Both the position numbers and the translations under genes were made by a program. Shown one piece after another: positions 36,981 to 48,207 of a DNA stretch of 64,000 nucleotides. The stretch's first letter is position 1, and each line of letters opens with the position of its first letter. This DNA comes from Entoloma clypeatum (taxonomy: Eukaryota > Basidiomycota > Agaricomycetes > Agaricales > Entolomataceae), in NCBI GenBank assembly GCA_963565915.1, contig OY751486.1, forward strand, positions 4,774,001 through 4,838,000. Reading direction: 5' to 3'. The notes under the pieces are model-generated. The model was given only the letters and a program-made list of their open reading frames with translations. It made no database searches and was not told where the DNA came from.

Positions 36981-39180
36981 TTCGAAGGTTCAGTCTACAT
37001 AGACCTGAACCAGACTGAACTGAACTGAAAAATAGACCACGTTGGACTGAACCGCGGTCTAAGATCTATACATTTTAGAAAATTTAGACTGCAGTTCAGT
37101 CTAGATTTTTTTTTTGACTTAGACCGCAAAAAGACCAGTCCAAACAGGTCTAGACCGGTCTTTTTGCCCTTTGGGATACACCTCCCACCCCCCCCCCCCC
37201 TAATATTCTACAATTTTTGGAGATTTTTCAGTAATCTGCATAATATTCTAGATATTTTTAGTCCAATTTCATTGGTCTAAGGCTTGTTTTGAAGCTACAA
37301 CTGAGTGAAATACATTTCTAGCTTGTATATAAACTTTTGCTCAGAGTCACAAAGGTTAAGAATTGAGTGAAACATGGTGAAAACATAGCTAAAACATATG
37401 ATTACAGTGTTATTTTTTTGTATCTGTGTTTACAGTGCTATTTTTGTTGTATCTGTACTATTATTACTGTGTTATTTTTGTTATATCTGTGTGCCTCTCA
37501 TTGCGGAGCGAGCAATGGGTGGATGCGTCGATTCAACATTGGATGATGCGCGACATGCGCGTATCATGTCAAATATATGTAAACAAACTCAAAAAACATC
37601 GCATTTCTCCTTAATATGGCTACACAGGAGGAAGTAAGCTTACAGACAATATCAATTATGTACCAGAGTATCATATGTCAATAAATATGTATTTATTTTA
37701 TGAATTTTTGCCACAGATTTGAGCATATAGCGATGCGACGCTTTACACCAAACAACAGTAAACAATGTGCAAATGCATCGCGCAGGCGCGCGCGGTGCCT
37801 TCCTCATGATCTAATAATAGTTTAACATGATAGAACTCATCAATATATATGTATTCACCTTCTGAAACATCTTGTATAATCTTTAGATCTCTAGATAAGA
37901 TAGAAATGATGAAATGTGCATATTTCAGTAAAAGTGTTATATCTCCATAATGAATGCACCAAATTTGAAAAACAGATGTGCTGTGAGGTCCCCTGAATGA
38001 GAAGAATCCAAAGCTGAAACAAAATTTTTTGGTCAAATTTTCGACCTATTTTGCTTCTATTCACCTTATTAAGTCCTTGGGCTTGATTTGAATGGTCTGA
38101 GTAGATTTACATACAATGTTACAATGGTATATATACAGTACATATAGACTACAGTGGTTGTGGAAGGGAGGAAGTAACAAAAGGTTGTTTTTGTGTTTGA
38201 GAAAACCCATGGTGATGCACTGTTTATCATGATTTACAGTGTGTTTTGATGCATCATTTTAGAATACAGATTCTCTAGTATACATAGCTTGAGTTCCCAA
38301 CTATATATATACTTTTTATGACTCTATATACATCTATCCATAAGTTCAAAGCTATCTTGAGGCCTGTGATGCCAAGGTTTGGGCATCGAGGCCTTATGTT
38401 TCATTGATGCTCATCGCTCGGCATCGACTGCCAAGCACTTTTGGCAATCGCCGAAACTCGAACCATAATTCGACAGACAGCCAACAAAACGTTCCCACAC
38501 TTCTTTTATCCCCCCACCTCCACTCCACCTGGCTCCACTTCCGTCCAATGGCCACTACCGCTGCCCAACGCCCCCCTCTAATGCCCCTTCATGCCCAATG
38601 GCCCCCTCGTGTGCCCAACGGCCCCTACTAGCACCCAATAGCCCCCTCTAATGCCCAATGGCCTCCCTTCATATCCAACGCCCCCCTCTAATGCCCCTTC
38701 ACGCCCAACAGCCCCCTCTAATGCCCAACGGCCTCCCTGCGCGCCCAACGGCTGCCCCTCGTGCCCAATGGCCTCCCTTCGCGCCCAATGGACCCTTTGC
38801 ACGCCCAACAGCCGCCCATCATGCCCAACGGCCCCCTCTACCGCCCAACGGCCTTCCTGCATGCCCAACGCCCCCTCTTGTGCCGAACGGCGCCCTTTAA
38901 TGCCCAGCGCCCTCTCTTTGTGCCGAACGGCCGCCCATCATGCCCAACAGCCACCTCTAACGCCCAAGGTCCCCCTCGCGTGCGCAATGGCCGCCCCTCG
39001 TGCCCAACTGCCATGAGTCGTGCGCAATGGCCCTCTCTAACACCCAACGGCACCTTCTTGCGCCCAACGCTCCCCACTCATGCGCAACGGCCTCCTCTCA
39101 CGACCAACGGCCCCTCACTCACGCCCCACAGCCTCGACTCATGCCCAATGGCCCCCCCACTCACGTCCAACCACCCTTAG
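36980..39180. repeat. Left arm of a large inverted repeat family; minisatellite at 38545-39180
   Basis: Starts with a palindrome-rich block of AGACCGGTCT/CAGTCT words (36980-37170), followed by ~1.2 kb of AT-rich sequence. A signature block (GGCATCGACTGCCAAGCACTTTTGGCAATCGCCGAAACTCG, in parts) sits at 38410-38465. The end is an array of 20-bp GCCCAACGGCCCCCTCTAAT-like monomers (38545-39180). The same order occurs inverted at 44655-47130. Open frames across the array (MPNG...PTAP...AQRPP) merely reflect three 20-bp phases and are not a gene. Confidence 0.75.
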
Positions 39181-39597
39181 GTGCATACAAAAGCCTAAGT
39201 GTTAATCTACAGTCTTCAAATGAAAGTTATGAAGCCCAGCCACCAGATGAAGAAGCCCCTTTCCCATGGTTGTTGAACAAAGCTACAGTTAACACACAAA
39301 TTTCTTGAAAAACAAAACACATGAGACCAACAAACTATATTAGAAAAGTGGGGGGGCCGGGAGGGTCTCACTTGGCTGAAAAAAAAGGTTGATCCACTGT
39401 CTCTCAGTAGGATCCCGCCTGTTACACTTTTTTACCCCTTTCTTATGCACCTTCACATGACCCCTCAATTCTGGATCCTTATCAGACCCCATTCAATCCT
39501 AGGACATGTGTCCTCTCTAACAAGTGCTATGACTCACCTTGACTTGGACATTTCTCCATTTGTATACTTTTTCACTTGTTATCTCTAAGTCAGGAAA

Positions 39598-41229
39598 TAG
39601 TGTTTCAAGGTTCAGTCTTAGTGAACCAGAACCGGACGGCTGGACCAGACCAAAAATGAGACCGAAAAAGACCAAACTTCAGTCTTGGTGTCTCATGTTT
39701 GGAGATCCCCGGGTCTCTGGTTTCAATGAAAAAAAAAATTATGAGAGACTGGCCAGAGACCGGTTTAAACCGGTCTCAAACCAGTCTTTCATATACTATG
39801 AGCCATCGACCCATGGGTTGATGTAGCACAGGTACGTGCAGGTAGCAACAGGTTTGAGTTCCTGCACATGTTTTCACAGTAGAGAAAATGTGTAATAAAA
39901 CTACAAAAAATAACTACGAGATGCACGTGTGCGGCATGCACACATCATACTACACCCTGCTAGAGAGCCCCCAGCCCCATCCTCGCAGCTGGGTGTGAGT
40001 GGACGCCATTGGGCAGCCGTTGGGCTCGAAGGGATGCCATTGGACGTGAGTGGATGCCGTTGGATGTGACTTGTGGCAGTTGGGCACAAGAGGGGGCCGT
40101 TGGACATGCAGGGAGGCGTTATGGATGAGAGGCTGCCGTTGGGCATGAGAGGGGGCCGTTGGGCTCGAAGGGACACCATTGGATGTGAGTGGACACCGTT
40201 GGGCATGACTCATGGAAGTTGGGCACGAGAGGGGGCCATTGGACATGCAGGGAGGCGTTATGGATGAGAGGCCGCCGTTGGTCCAATATTTTGGCCAAAA
40301 AAGGAAAGACCGAGACTGAGACCAGTCTTTTGGCACCACTAATTTTGGAAAAACCGGACCAGACCATGTGAAACTGGTCTTTCCCGGCTGCCACACAAAG
40401 ACCAAACCAGTCTGAACTGGTCTCAACTGGTTTTTTCATCACACATCACCTTCTGATGTGTCATGCATTCATGCCCCACTTTCACCACCTCTCTCCCACC
40501 ATCCAACATCTATTTTTTGCCTCTTTGTGTGCCCAATGGCTGCCTCCCATCCGTAACGGTGTTCCTGCATGTCCAACAGCTGCCTCTCATGCCCAACTGC
40601 CACAAGTCATGCCCAATGGCATCCACTCACATCCAACGGCGTCCCTTTGAGCCCAACGGCCCCCTCTCATGCCCAATAGCGGCCTCTCATCCATAACGCC
40701 TCCCTGCATGTCCAACGGCCCCCTCTCATGCCCAACTGCCATGAGTCATGCCCAACTGCCATGAGTCATGCCCAATGGCATCCACTTGCATCCAACAGTG
40801 TCCCTTTGAGCCAAATGGCCTTCTCTTGTGCCCAACGGCTGCCCAATGGCATCCACTCATGCCCAGCTGTGAGGATGGGGCTGGGGGCTCCCTAGCAGGA
40901 TGTAGTATGACATGTGCATCTTGTAGTTATTTTTTGTAGTTTTATTACATGTTTTCTCTAATGCAAAAATGCATGTGGGAACTCAAACCTGTCACTACCT
41001 GCACATACCCATGCTACATCGACCTGTGGGTTGATGGCTCATAGTATATGAAAGACCAGTTTGAGACCAGTTTCTGGCCAGTCTCTCATAATTTTTTTTT
41101 TCATTGAAACCAGAGACCGGGGGGTCTCCAAATGTGAGAGACTGAGACCGAAGTTTAGTCTTTTTCAGTCTCATTTTTGGTCTGTTCCAGTCCGGTTCTG
41201 GTTGACTAAGACTGAACCTTGAAACACTA
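39598..41229. mobile_element. 1632-bp foldback-like element with minisatellite arms
   Basis: Begins TAGTGTTTCAAGGTTCAGTC (39598) and ends with its reverse complement (to 41229). The two halves are imperfect inverted copies through most of their length: the AGAGACCGG block, the TGATGTAGCA/TGCTACATCG block, the AAAATAACTACNAGATGCAC block and the minisatellite arrays (39985-40280 minus sense, 40535-40870 plus sense). They meet around 40420. No transposase and no convincing target duplication (flanks TCAGGAAA and ACAGCAAG). A non-autonomous foldback element, or two convergent copies of one repeat. Confidence 0.65.
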
Positions 41230-41338
41230 ACAGCAAGTGCCTATGGATGGAATCAATTAGATAGGTCTCACTCTTTTTCTTTGAACTAACCTGATAATTG
41301 CAGACAACGAATCGGGCTACCACGTGCAAGATTCGTGC

Positions 41339-42375
41339 TCATGTGAATTCTTTTGGTAGCACAACATTCACCAGCATCTGATCAAGAGTACTCTGCTGCT
41401 TCCCCTTCTGTTTCACATTGAGCAGCTTACTTACAACTGTGGGCAGAAGTGCATGATACACCATGCTGATACCGGCTTCCTTGCATTTCTCCTGATAAAT
41501 GGTCCAGTGACTGCAGATGTGATATTGTAGCGTCGACGAATTATGGTTCAAAAGGAAAGCCTTCCGCAAGCTATGTCTTGCGATGAAAGCATTGTCCTCC
41601 CTTTACACATGTAAGTTCTCTTGATCTCCGATATGAAGAGTTTCAACTTACTTGCAGACCTTACAGTAACACCCCGTCAAATTTTCCTCGTCTCTGTTCT
41701 CATAGATGAACTGGACCGTTTCCAAGGGATGAAACATCAAGTCAATGTTGGCCGTCATCTCCCTCTTCGTAGTGTACTGAGCTGGGATTATGAGTTGATG
41801 CTTATCAGTGAGGCTATCATCATCATCCTATATATGATGAGCAAAGTATTTTGTTTCTGATATCTGACTCACATTTTGTCTAGCCCTGGCTTTGTCCTCG
41901 CCCTCATTCTCACCCTCATCCTCACTGTTGCCATCATCCTCACTGTTGCCCTCATTCTCGTCGTTGCCCCCATCCTTACCTGTAGTTCCTTTGGAGGATT
42001 CCTCAACAACCACAGCCCTCTGGTTGCCTTTCAGGGTCTTTGGAGGCTTTGCAGCCATTGCCTTGTGGCCAGCAGCCTTGCCATGTGCTGTCTTCTTTCG
42101 CGGCCCACACTCCTTTTCAGAGTTGTCGTTGTCATCTTCCGATCAATGTCGTTTATGTTTTGCTGCTGGTTTTGTTGCTCTCTTTGAATGATGATGATAG
42201 AAATCGCTCTCAGCAGCGGCGGGGTCATCATCATTGTCTGATCCCTGAGTTTGACTTAGAGTTGTGTCCTTTGAGCTTTCGAAGACACACTTACCTGAGT
42301 TTGATTGCAATATTGCAACCACCAAGCAGTTGAAGATGAGGCCTGAGGTTGACCATGAGAGGGTGCTCCTTTCAT
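41339..42375 (-). pseudogene. hAT-family transposase, N-terminal remnant
   Basis: From ATG at 42375 (MKGAPSHGQPQ...) the minus strand encodes an acidic/Asn-rich low-complexity region (GNSEDDGNSEDEGENEGEDK, 41880-41960) and then the zinc-finger-like region LQYHICSHWTIYQEKCKEAG (41535-41460), ending VVLPKEFT at 41339. This layout is typical of hAT transposases of mushroom-forming fungi. Frames are discontinuous and the catalytic RNase-H-like domain is missing: sequence beyond 41339 runs directly into the foldback element at 41229. No function likely. Confidence 0.55.
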
Positions 42376-42447
42376 AGTGTTTCCTTTAACCATGGGAAAG
42401 GGAAGGTAGGAGGATACTTTCCTCGTCATCATCTGGCCCAGTACTTA

Positions 42448-43987
42448 CAGTGGCTTACAAAACTGCCCCAATGTTACCTCATTTTTGAATGTCTTATATA
42501 TAGCTTGGGAATGAGAACAAGTAAAACCAAAGTGTAAGTTAATGACTAATACTAATAAATCCTGGCTATCCACCAAAAAAAGAATTATATAAGTCCGATC
42601 AAAAATGATGGAGATATAATCAAAATAAGACAGGGACTCATTGGGGCAGTTTTGTAACTAGCAAATTTTTACTATCTAATATTTGGTATGACCTCCTTTT
42701 GCCTTGATAACTGCCTCAATCCTTCTAGGCATGCTTTCTATTAGCCTTTGGCATACCTCTGGTGGTATTTCATTTCACTCCTTCATCACTCTGTCCCATA
42801 ACTCATGCACTCCTTTTGGTGGTATCTTGTACTCCAGAAGTTTGCGCTTGATGTGAACCCAAAGGACTTGTCAGCCAGTTTGGAGGCATGTTTTGGGTCG
42901 TTGTCCTGCTGGAAATACCACTCGCCCTCATTCATCTCCAACTTCTCAAAGCTTTCCACCATTCCCTCATCCAAAATCTCGCAATACTGCTTTGCATCCA
43001 TCTTTCCCTGAAGCTCCACAAGCTTTCCCACCCCATTCCAGCCTATGCAACCCCATACCATTAGATTGTTTCCCCCTCCATGCTTGACAGTCGGTGTGGT
43101 GGTGCAATCAGATACTGGCTCACCTAGTGTTTTCCACACATAAACCTTTCCATCACATCCAATCCAATTAATCTTTGTCTCATCACTCCACAATACCCTC
43201 TTCCAGTCCTCCACAGTCCAGTTTTGATAATATCTAGTGAACTTGAGATGAGATGCACGATGTGCAGCCTTGAGAAGAGGAACTTTCCTCTTGGTTGCTG
43301 AGCGAAGATCAGCCTCTTTAAGTCCTCTTCGGACTGTTTGAGGATTGACAGAATTGGGAATGATGGAATTGATGAACTGTGCAGCTTGAACAGCATTATC
43401 GAGCTTGCCAGTAGTGATTTGGCGAATAACAGTCTGTTTGTCGCATGCAGAGAGCTTGGATGGACGACCTCCAGGATGGTTTTTCTTGTCTCCCTCCACT
43501 TCCTTGCTGATTCTCCCAATAGTACCCTTCCCCACACCAGTTCTGGACTCGATTTGGCAATGAGAGTAGCCTTCAGCAAGAAGAGAAACCACAGAAGAGT
43601 GCTTAGCAGCGGAGGTAGGTCTCATGGTGGTGGTAAGAAGTGAAGGAGGGAGTTGAACCAAGTTCAACATGTCAAATTGATACAAACAAGGTCACATGAC
43701 ATTGTTTATTACTCCCACAGTGTACTTTCATGCTTTATTACTGCACAATAGGAATAAAATCAGAAAACTTTACTGAGTTACAAAACTGCCCCAATGAGTC
43801 CCTGTCTTATTTTGATTATATCTCCATCGTTTTTTAATGGACTTATATAATTCTTTTTTTGGTGGATAGCCAGGATTAATTAGTATTAGTCATTAACTTG
43901 CACTTTGGTTTTATTTGGTTTCATTCCCAAGCTATATATAAAACATTCAAAAATGAGGTAATATTGGGGCAGTTTTGTAAGCCACTG
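42448..43987. mobile_element. Tc1/mariner element, 1540 bp, 211-bp inverted repeats
   Basis: Terminal inverted repeats at 42448-42658 and 43777-43987, each 211 bp and nearly identical, flanked by the TA dinucleotide on both sides (42446-42447, 43988-43989), as Tc1/mariner elements require. Termini begin CAGTGGCTTACAAAACTGCC. Each repeat contains an 18-bp site TTACAAAACTGCCCCAAT at its outer end and the same site in opposite orientation at its inner end (42455-42472 and 42640-42657; 43778-43795 and 43963-43980). One minus-strand transposase gene fills the centre. Confidence 0.93.
42676..43685 (-). pseudogene. Tc1-type transposase with deleted catalytic segment
   Basis: DDE/D transposase of the Tc1 group. 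An N-terminal paired-type HTH (EGYSHCQIESRTGVGKGTIGR) is followed by the GRPSKLS hook-like motif, first catalytic Asp in WSDETKINW, GGGNNLMVWGCI, and second Asp in FQQDNDPKHASK. Immediately after LADKS the frame changes near 42860 and resumes as WVHIKRKLLEYK in another frame, so the ~25 residues that normally contain SPDLNP and the third acidic residue are missing. A TGA also interrupts the tail (VMKE, stop, NEIPPEV). The protein cannot be active. Confidence 0.88.
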
Positions 43988-44267
43988 TATACCTTTGCCC
44001 ACAAGATTATGTCTCCAACCAAAGTTTTTCTTTACATGTAATCAAAATAGTTTATACCATGTAGAATTTTTGTAGATGAATTAAGGGGTTGCAGTGTGGT
44101 CTTGTAACATGTTTTGAAGCCATGATGGACTGTGGTGACAATGTGAATATGAGCCAGATTCCAGGGCTTTCTGCAACTAGTTTCTGCCACAATTAACTGG
44201 TTAAAACTGGTTAAAGCTGGTTAGGAGAGGTTAATCAAAATATTTCTCAGAGGGCAAGATATCGATC

Positions 44268-44408
44268 ATGGCAGATGGCTGGACAGCAGATACAATGAAG
44301 ACTGGGTTCCTAGGCATGACAGCACATTGGATTGCGGTGGAAGATGGCAAGTGGAAGCTAAAAGCGGCTGTCATTGGATCCAAGGTGACGGAGGGCGGAC
44401 ATGATTAG
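44268..44408 (+). pseudogene. hAT transposase core fragment
   Basis: A 46-codon frame MADGWTADTMKTGFLGMTAH WIAV-EDGKWKLKAAVI matches the D-W-T-(S/A) ... (M/Y)LGMTAHWI segment that carries the first catalytic Asp of hAT transposases. Flanks have no matching coding sequence: upstream is a CTGGTTAAA repeat, downstream a GGTCTGG-rich repeat end. It lies on the strand opposite to the N-terminal remnant at 41339-42375, so it is either another copy or rearranged. Confidence 0.6.
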
Positions 44409-44563
44409 TGATTGAAAGTTTGGTTTGGTCTCATTTTTGACCCCCAAAATGGAAGGACCAGGGACCGCACTGGTCTCAATTTTACATAGTCACCTTGGAA
44501 AACCGGACCAGACTGGTGAGAGACTGGTCTGACCAGTCCATGTATTCAGGTCTGATGAGACTG

Positions 44564-44581
44564 GACCAGTTTAAACTGGTC
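44564..44581. repeat. 18-bp perfect palindrome GACCAGTTTAAACTGGTC
   Basis: Located at the edge of the minisatellite array in a block of AGACTGGTCT words. It is a variant of the GACCGGTTTAAACCGGTC palindromes at 39758-39775 and 47111-47128. Confidence 0.9.
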
Positions 44582-44654
44582 TAGACTCGTAATATGTACT
44601 GTACTAGGCTATGAGTGTGCTACTGGACGGTGCATGTGCGTATCATCTGAGTCT

Positions 44655-45760
44655 GAGTGGATGTGTTGGGCATGAGTGGACGCATTGGGAGTGAGTGGAC
44701 GCATTGGACATGAGTGGACGTGACACGTTGGGCGTCGTTGGGCATGAGTGGACGCTGTTGGGCATGAGTGAGACAAGTGGCCAGGGGCTGTTGGACTCGA
44801 AGGCAGGGTGTTAGGCATGAGTCGAGGCCGTTGGGCTCGAAGGAAGGGCATTGGGCATGAGAGGATGCCGTTGGGCATGAAAAGGGGCCGTTGGGTGCTA
44901 GAGGGGGCTGTTGGGCATGAGTGAGACAAGTGGGGGGCTGTTGGGCTCAAAGGCAGGGTGTTAGGCATGAGTCGAGGCCGTTGGGCTCGAAGGAAGGGCA
45001 TTGGGCATGAGAGGATGCCGTTGGGCATGAAAAGGGGCCGTTGGGTGCTAGAGGGGGCTGTTGGGCATGAGTGAGACAAGTGGGGGGCTGTTGGGCTCAA
45101 AGGCAGGGTGTTAGGCATGAGTCGAGGCCGTTGGGCTCGAAGGGAGGGCATTGGGCATGAGAGGATGCCGTTGGGCATGAAAAGGGGCCGTTGGGTGCTA
45201 GAGGGGGCTGTTGGGCATGAGTGAGACAAGTGGGGGGCTGTTGGGCTCAAAGGCAGGGTGTTAGGCATGAGTCGAGGCCGTTGGGCTCGAAGGAAGGGCA
45301 TTGGGCATGAGAGGATGCCGTTGGGCATGAAAAGGGGCCGTTGGGTGCTAGAGGGGGCTGTTGGGCATGAGTGAGACAAGTGGGGGGCTGTTGGGCTCAA
45401 AGGCAGGGTGTTAGGCATGAGTCGAGGCCGTTGGGCTCGAAGGGAGGGCATTGGGCATGAGAGGACACCGTTGGACGCAAAAAGGGGCCGTTGGGGAGTA
45501 GAGGGGGCCATTGGGCACGAGTGGGGGCCGTTGGGCTCAAAGGGATGGCATTGGGCATGAAAAGAGGCCATTGGGCGTGAGACGACGCCATTGGGCGCTA
45601 GAGGGGGCCGTTGGGCACGAGTGGAGGCTGTTGGGCTCGAAGGGACGGCGTTGGGCATTAGAGGCTGCCAGTGGGCATGAGAGCGGGCCATTGGGCACTA
45701 GAGGGGCCGTTGGGCATGAGTGTGGGCCATTGGGCATGAGTGGTGGCTGTTGGGCGGGGG
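44655..45760. repeat. Minisatellite array, 20-bp monomer, 150-bp higher-order repeat
   Basis: Monomers read TTGGGCATGAGAGGATGCCG-like. From 44758 a higher-order unit of seven 20-bp monomers plus a 10-bp half monomer (TGGGGGGCTG) repeats. The word TTGGGCATGAGTGAGACAAG recurs at 44758, 44911, 45061, 45211 and 45361, i.e. every 150 bp (153 for the first). Units are almost identical, indicating recent expansion. The 360-codon minus-strand frame through it is a by-product of the repeat. Confidence 0.92.
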
Positions 45761-45779
45761 TGGTGGCCAGATGGAGTGG

Positions 45780-47129
45780 AGGTGGGGGAAAAGAAAACTG
45801 TGGGAACGTTTAGCTGGCAATCGACTTATGGTTTGAGTTTCGGCAATTGCCGAAAATGCTCGGCAGTCAATGCCGAATGATGCACATCATCTTGTACTCT
45901 CGATGCCCAAACCGTGGCACCACCAGTCCCAAAAATTATTCATAACTTATGTAGAGATACTTGAAACCAATAGTAAGTATATATACAGTTACATACATTA
46001 GCTATGTCTGGTAGAGAGTCTATGTAGCAGAATGACGTATCAAAACACCCTGTAAATTGTGATAAACAGTGCAGCATGAGTTCCCTTAAATACAAAAAGC
46101 AACATTTCTTACTTCCTCCTTTCCACAACCACATTAGATTATATGTAATATATATATACTATTTAACCATTGCATGTGAACCTATTGAGACCATTCAAAC
46201 ACAATTCAAGGACTTCATAAGGTGAATATGAGCAGAATAGGTCGAAAATTTGACCAAAATTTTTTATTTCAGATTTGGATTCTCCACATTCAGGGGATCT
46301 TATAGCACATTTGTTTTTCAAATTTGGTTGATTCATTATGGAGATATAACACTTTTACTGAAATCTGCACATTTCATCATTTCTATCATATCTAGACTTC
46401 TAAAAATTATACAAAGTGTGTCAGAAGGTGAATACATATCCCATAAGTAGTTCTATCACTTTAAGCTATTATCAGGCTATGAGGAAGGCACTGCGCGTGC
46501 CTGTGCAATGCATTTTGCACATTGTTTACTATTATTTGTTGCAGAGCATGGCACCTCTATAACTTGAAATCCGTGGCAAAATTTCAGAAAAACAATACAT
46601 ATTGAGTGAGATATAATCCCCTCCTACATAATTGATATAGTAGAAACCCTTACTTGTTTCTGTGTAGATATAATAAGCAGATGTGCGATGTTTTTGGGGA
46701 TTTGTTTATATGTATTTGACACATTTGATGCATGCTTGATGTGTGTCATCCAATGTCGAAACGACACATCCACCCATTCCTGACCTTGCAATGAGGGGCA
46801 CACATGTTGAAAAGGTTAAAATATATTTATAGATTTTATTGAAAGCCTGTGTCTACATGTGATTGGGGCAGGGGGGGTGCACACACACCTTTTGTCTTTT
46901 TTGGCTGGTTGTGCCTATTTTGGAAGTGGCCTTTTTGGGAAGTGAAAAGGTGGGTATGTAGAGTGAGTGAGCAAGAAATTACCATAGTTCTGTGGCTTAG
47001 TTGGTTAAGTTGTTAGAATAATAGTATATATTATAGAGGCTGAGAGTTCAAGTCTTATTGATGGCACAAATTTTGCTTGGTGCTGGGCCCTTGGAGCATT
47101 CTGTGAAAAAGACCGGTTTAAACCGGTCT
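45780..47129. repeat. Right arm of the large inverted repeat family
   Basis: Inverted counterpart of 37150-38540. The GGCAATTGCCGAAA block (45840) mirrors 38440, and the segment at 46250-46440 is the reverse complement of 37860-38040 (both can be read as MTK-FxF-GF-FRG...FQIW-IHYGDITLLLK). Ends with the palindrome GACCGGTTTAAACCGGTC (47111-47128). No coding function assigned; the shared frame probably follows from sequence conservation of the repeat. Confidence 0.7.
46990..47075 (+). repeat. tRNA-like SINE head (possible)
   Basis: TGGCTTAGTTGG (47001-47012) resembles a pol III A box. GAGAGTTCAAGTCTTA (47043-47058) resembles a B box/T-arm with a five-pair stem TGAGA/TCTTA around GTTCAAG. No acceptor stem pairing was found, so it is not a functional tRNA gene; a tRNA-derived SINE or decayed tRNA is possible. 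Confidence 0.35.
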
Positions 47130-47783
47130 GTTGAACGAGTTCTGCTTCCATTAGATGCGCCATGTGCTCAACCCCATGACGTACAAATAGTGTACAAATA
47201 AGTAGACTAGTATATAAGACTGTCCTTATTCTCTGTGCAATATAACGCTCTTACCGAGTAACCCCCACCTGTAAACACCTCTGAAGGTTAGTAGTAGGAT
47301 TCTCTCTCTATCGTAGATACACGATCCGTAGCATGTAGCATAGAGTACACTAGGACTGCAAGACGACACACCCGCTGTGATCACCTCCAGCGTTGATGTG
47401 AGACTCGCCATTGTGCTCGTCGCTGGCAGTCTTAGTAGACTCGATGCCGCTACATCGCGAACGTGATGGATCAAGTGCACCTTGATCTGTACATACAACA
47501 TTAATGATTATGTGGATGTTTAATCCCACATCATCGTGTAGCGCGATGAGCTAGCAGATCCGGGCGATAATACTCCAATGATCGCGATGCCCATCCGCCT
47601 CCATACATGTGTCTACCAGTTAACTCTGTGTACGACGTTAAACATAGAATAGGGGTCTGATGGACCCTAGTGGAGTAAAACACATGTTGCTGTGTCCCTG
47701 TTTCATCTAAGATCCAGCGATTTGACATGTGACTGACACAGTCTATTTCCAGTCTTTTGCACTCTCACCCTTCGCATCAAATC
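47129..47783 (+). mobile_element. Probable LTR and leader of a Ty1/copia-like element
   Basis: Begins TGTTGAACGAG directly after the palindrome, has a TATA-like TATATAAG (47211-47218), and runs into the ATG of a copia-type gag at 47784. I could not fix the LTR's 3' end because the second LTR is not in the window. Confidence 0.45.
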
Positions 47784-48207
47784 ATGTCTTCTTTTGATTA
47801 CAAATCTGCTGTTGTCAAGATGACTGGCTCTAACTGGAAGGAGTGGAGCGATAAGATGACAGGGTTTTCACAGTTTGAAGGGACCTGGATGCTCATATCC
47901 GGGGACTGGTTACAGCCAACCTCCCTGACAGTTGCTTCGACGTCTGAACAATGAAAGGAGTTCTGCAAGTGGAAGGAGAAAGACTTGAAAGCACGTGGTG
48001 CGATCATCTTGTCTCTGGTGGAATCTGTAAAGCATGAGGTTACAGCATTCCAGACTTTGAAAGAGGTTTGGGATCAGCTGAAAACTCTCTTTGAGAACAA
48101 AGGCCCCGACGAGATGTTCAAGGACTTCGCCTTGACTCTCGATTGCCACCTGTCTGAGGGTGACCCCCGTCTGGAATTCTCTAAATTCCGTGATCTCTTG
48201 GCACGCC
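47784..48207 (+). pseudogene. Ty1/copia gag fragment
   Basis: MSSFDYKSAVVKMTGSNWKE WSDKM is the typical DUF4219/UBN2-type start of copia Gag (L-x-G-x-N-(Y/W)-x-x-W). One in-frame TGA interrupts at 47952-47954; sense continues with KARGAIILSLVESVKHEV and TLKEVWDQLKTLFENKG, as in UBN2 domains. At 48207 it is cut off by the LTR of gypsy element A. Confidence 0.8.

Noticed and set aside
37743..38036. Frame with FQIWCIHYGDITLLLK, also present inverted at 46250-46450, as a conserved gene
   Set aside because: Similarity between copies is at the DNA level of a repeat; frames are short, AT-rich and differ in stops, with no domain.
41230..41237. Target duplication of the 39598-41229 foldback element
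   Set aside because: Flanks TCAGGAAA and ACAGCAAG are only loosely similar, not a duplication.
44609..45691. 360-codon Pro-rich frame (MPNG...AQRP repeats), minus strand
   Set aside because: Produced by a 20-bp minisatellite that lacks stops in all phases; the same 'protein' appears in every array of the family in both orientations.
36720..45760. CRISPR-like array
   Set aside because: Repeats are contiguous 20-bp monomers without unique spacers, in a eukaryotic genome; a minisatellite.
46990..47075. Functional tRNA gene
   Set aside because: Only A- and B-box-like words; no acceptor stem and a poor D stem.
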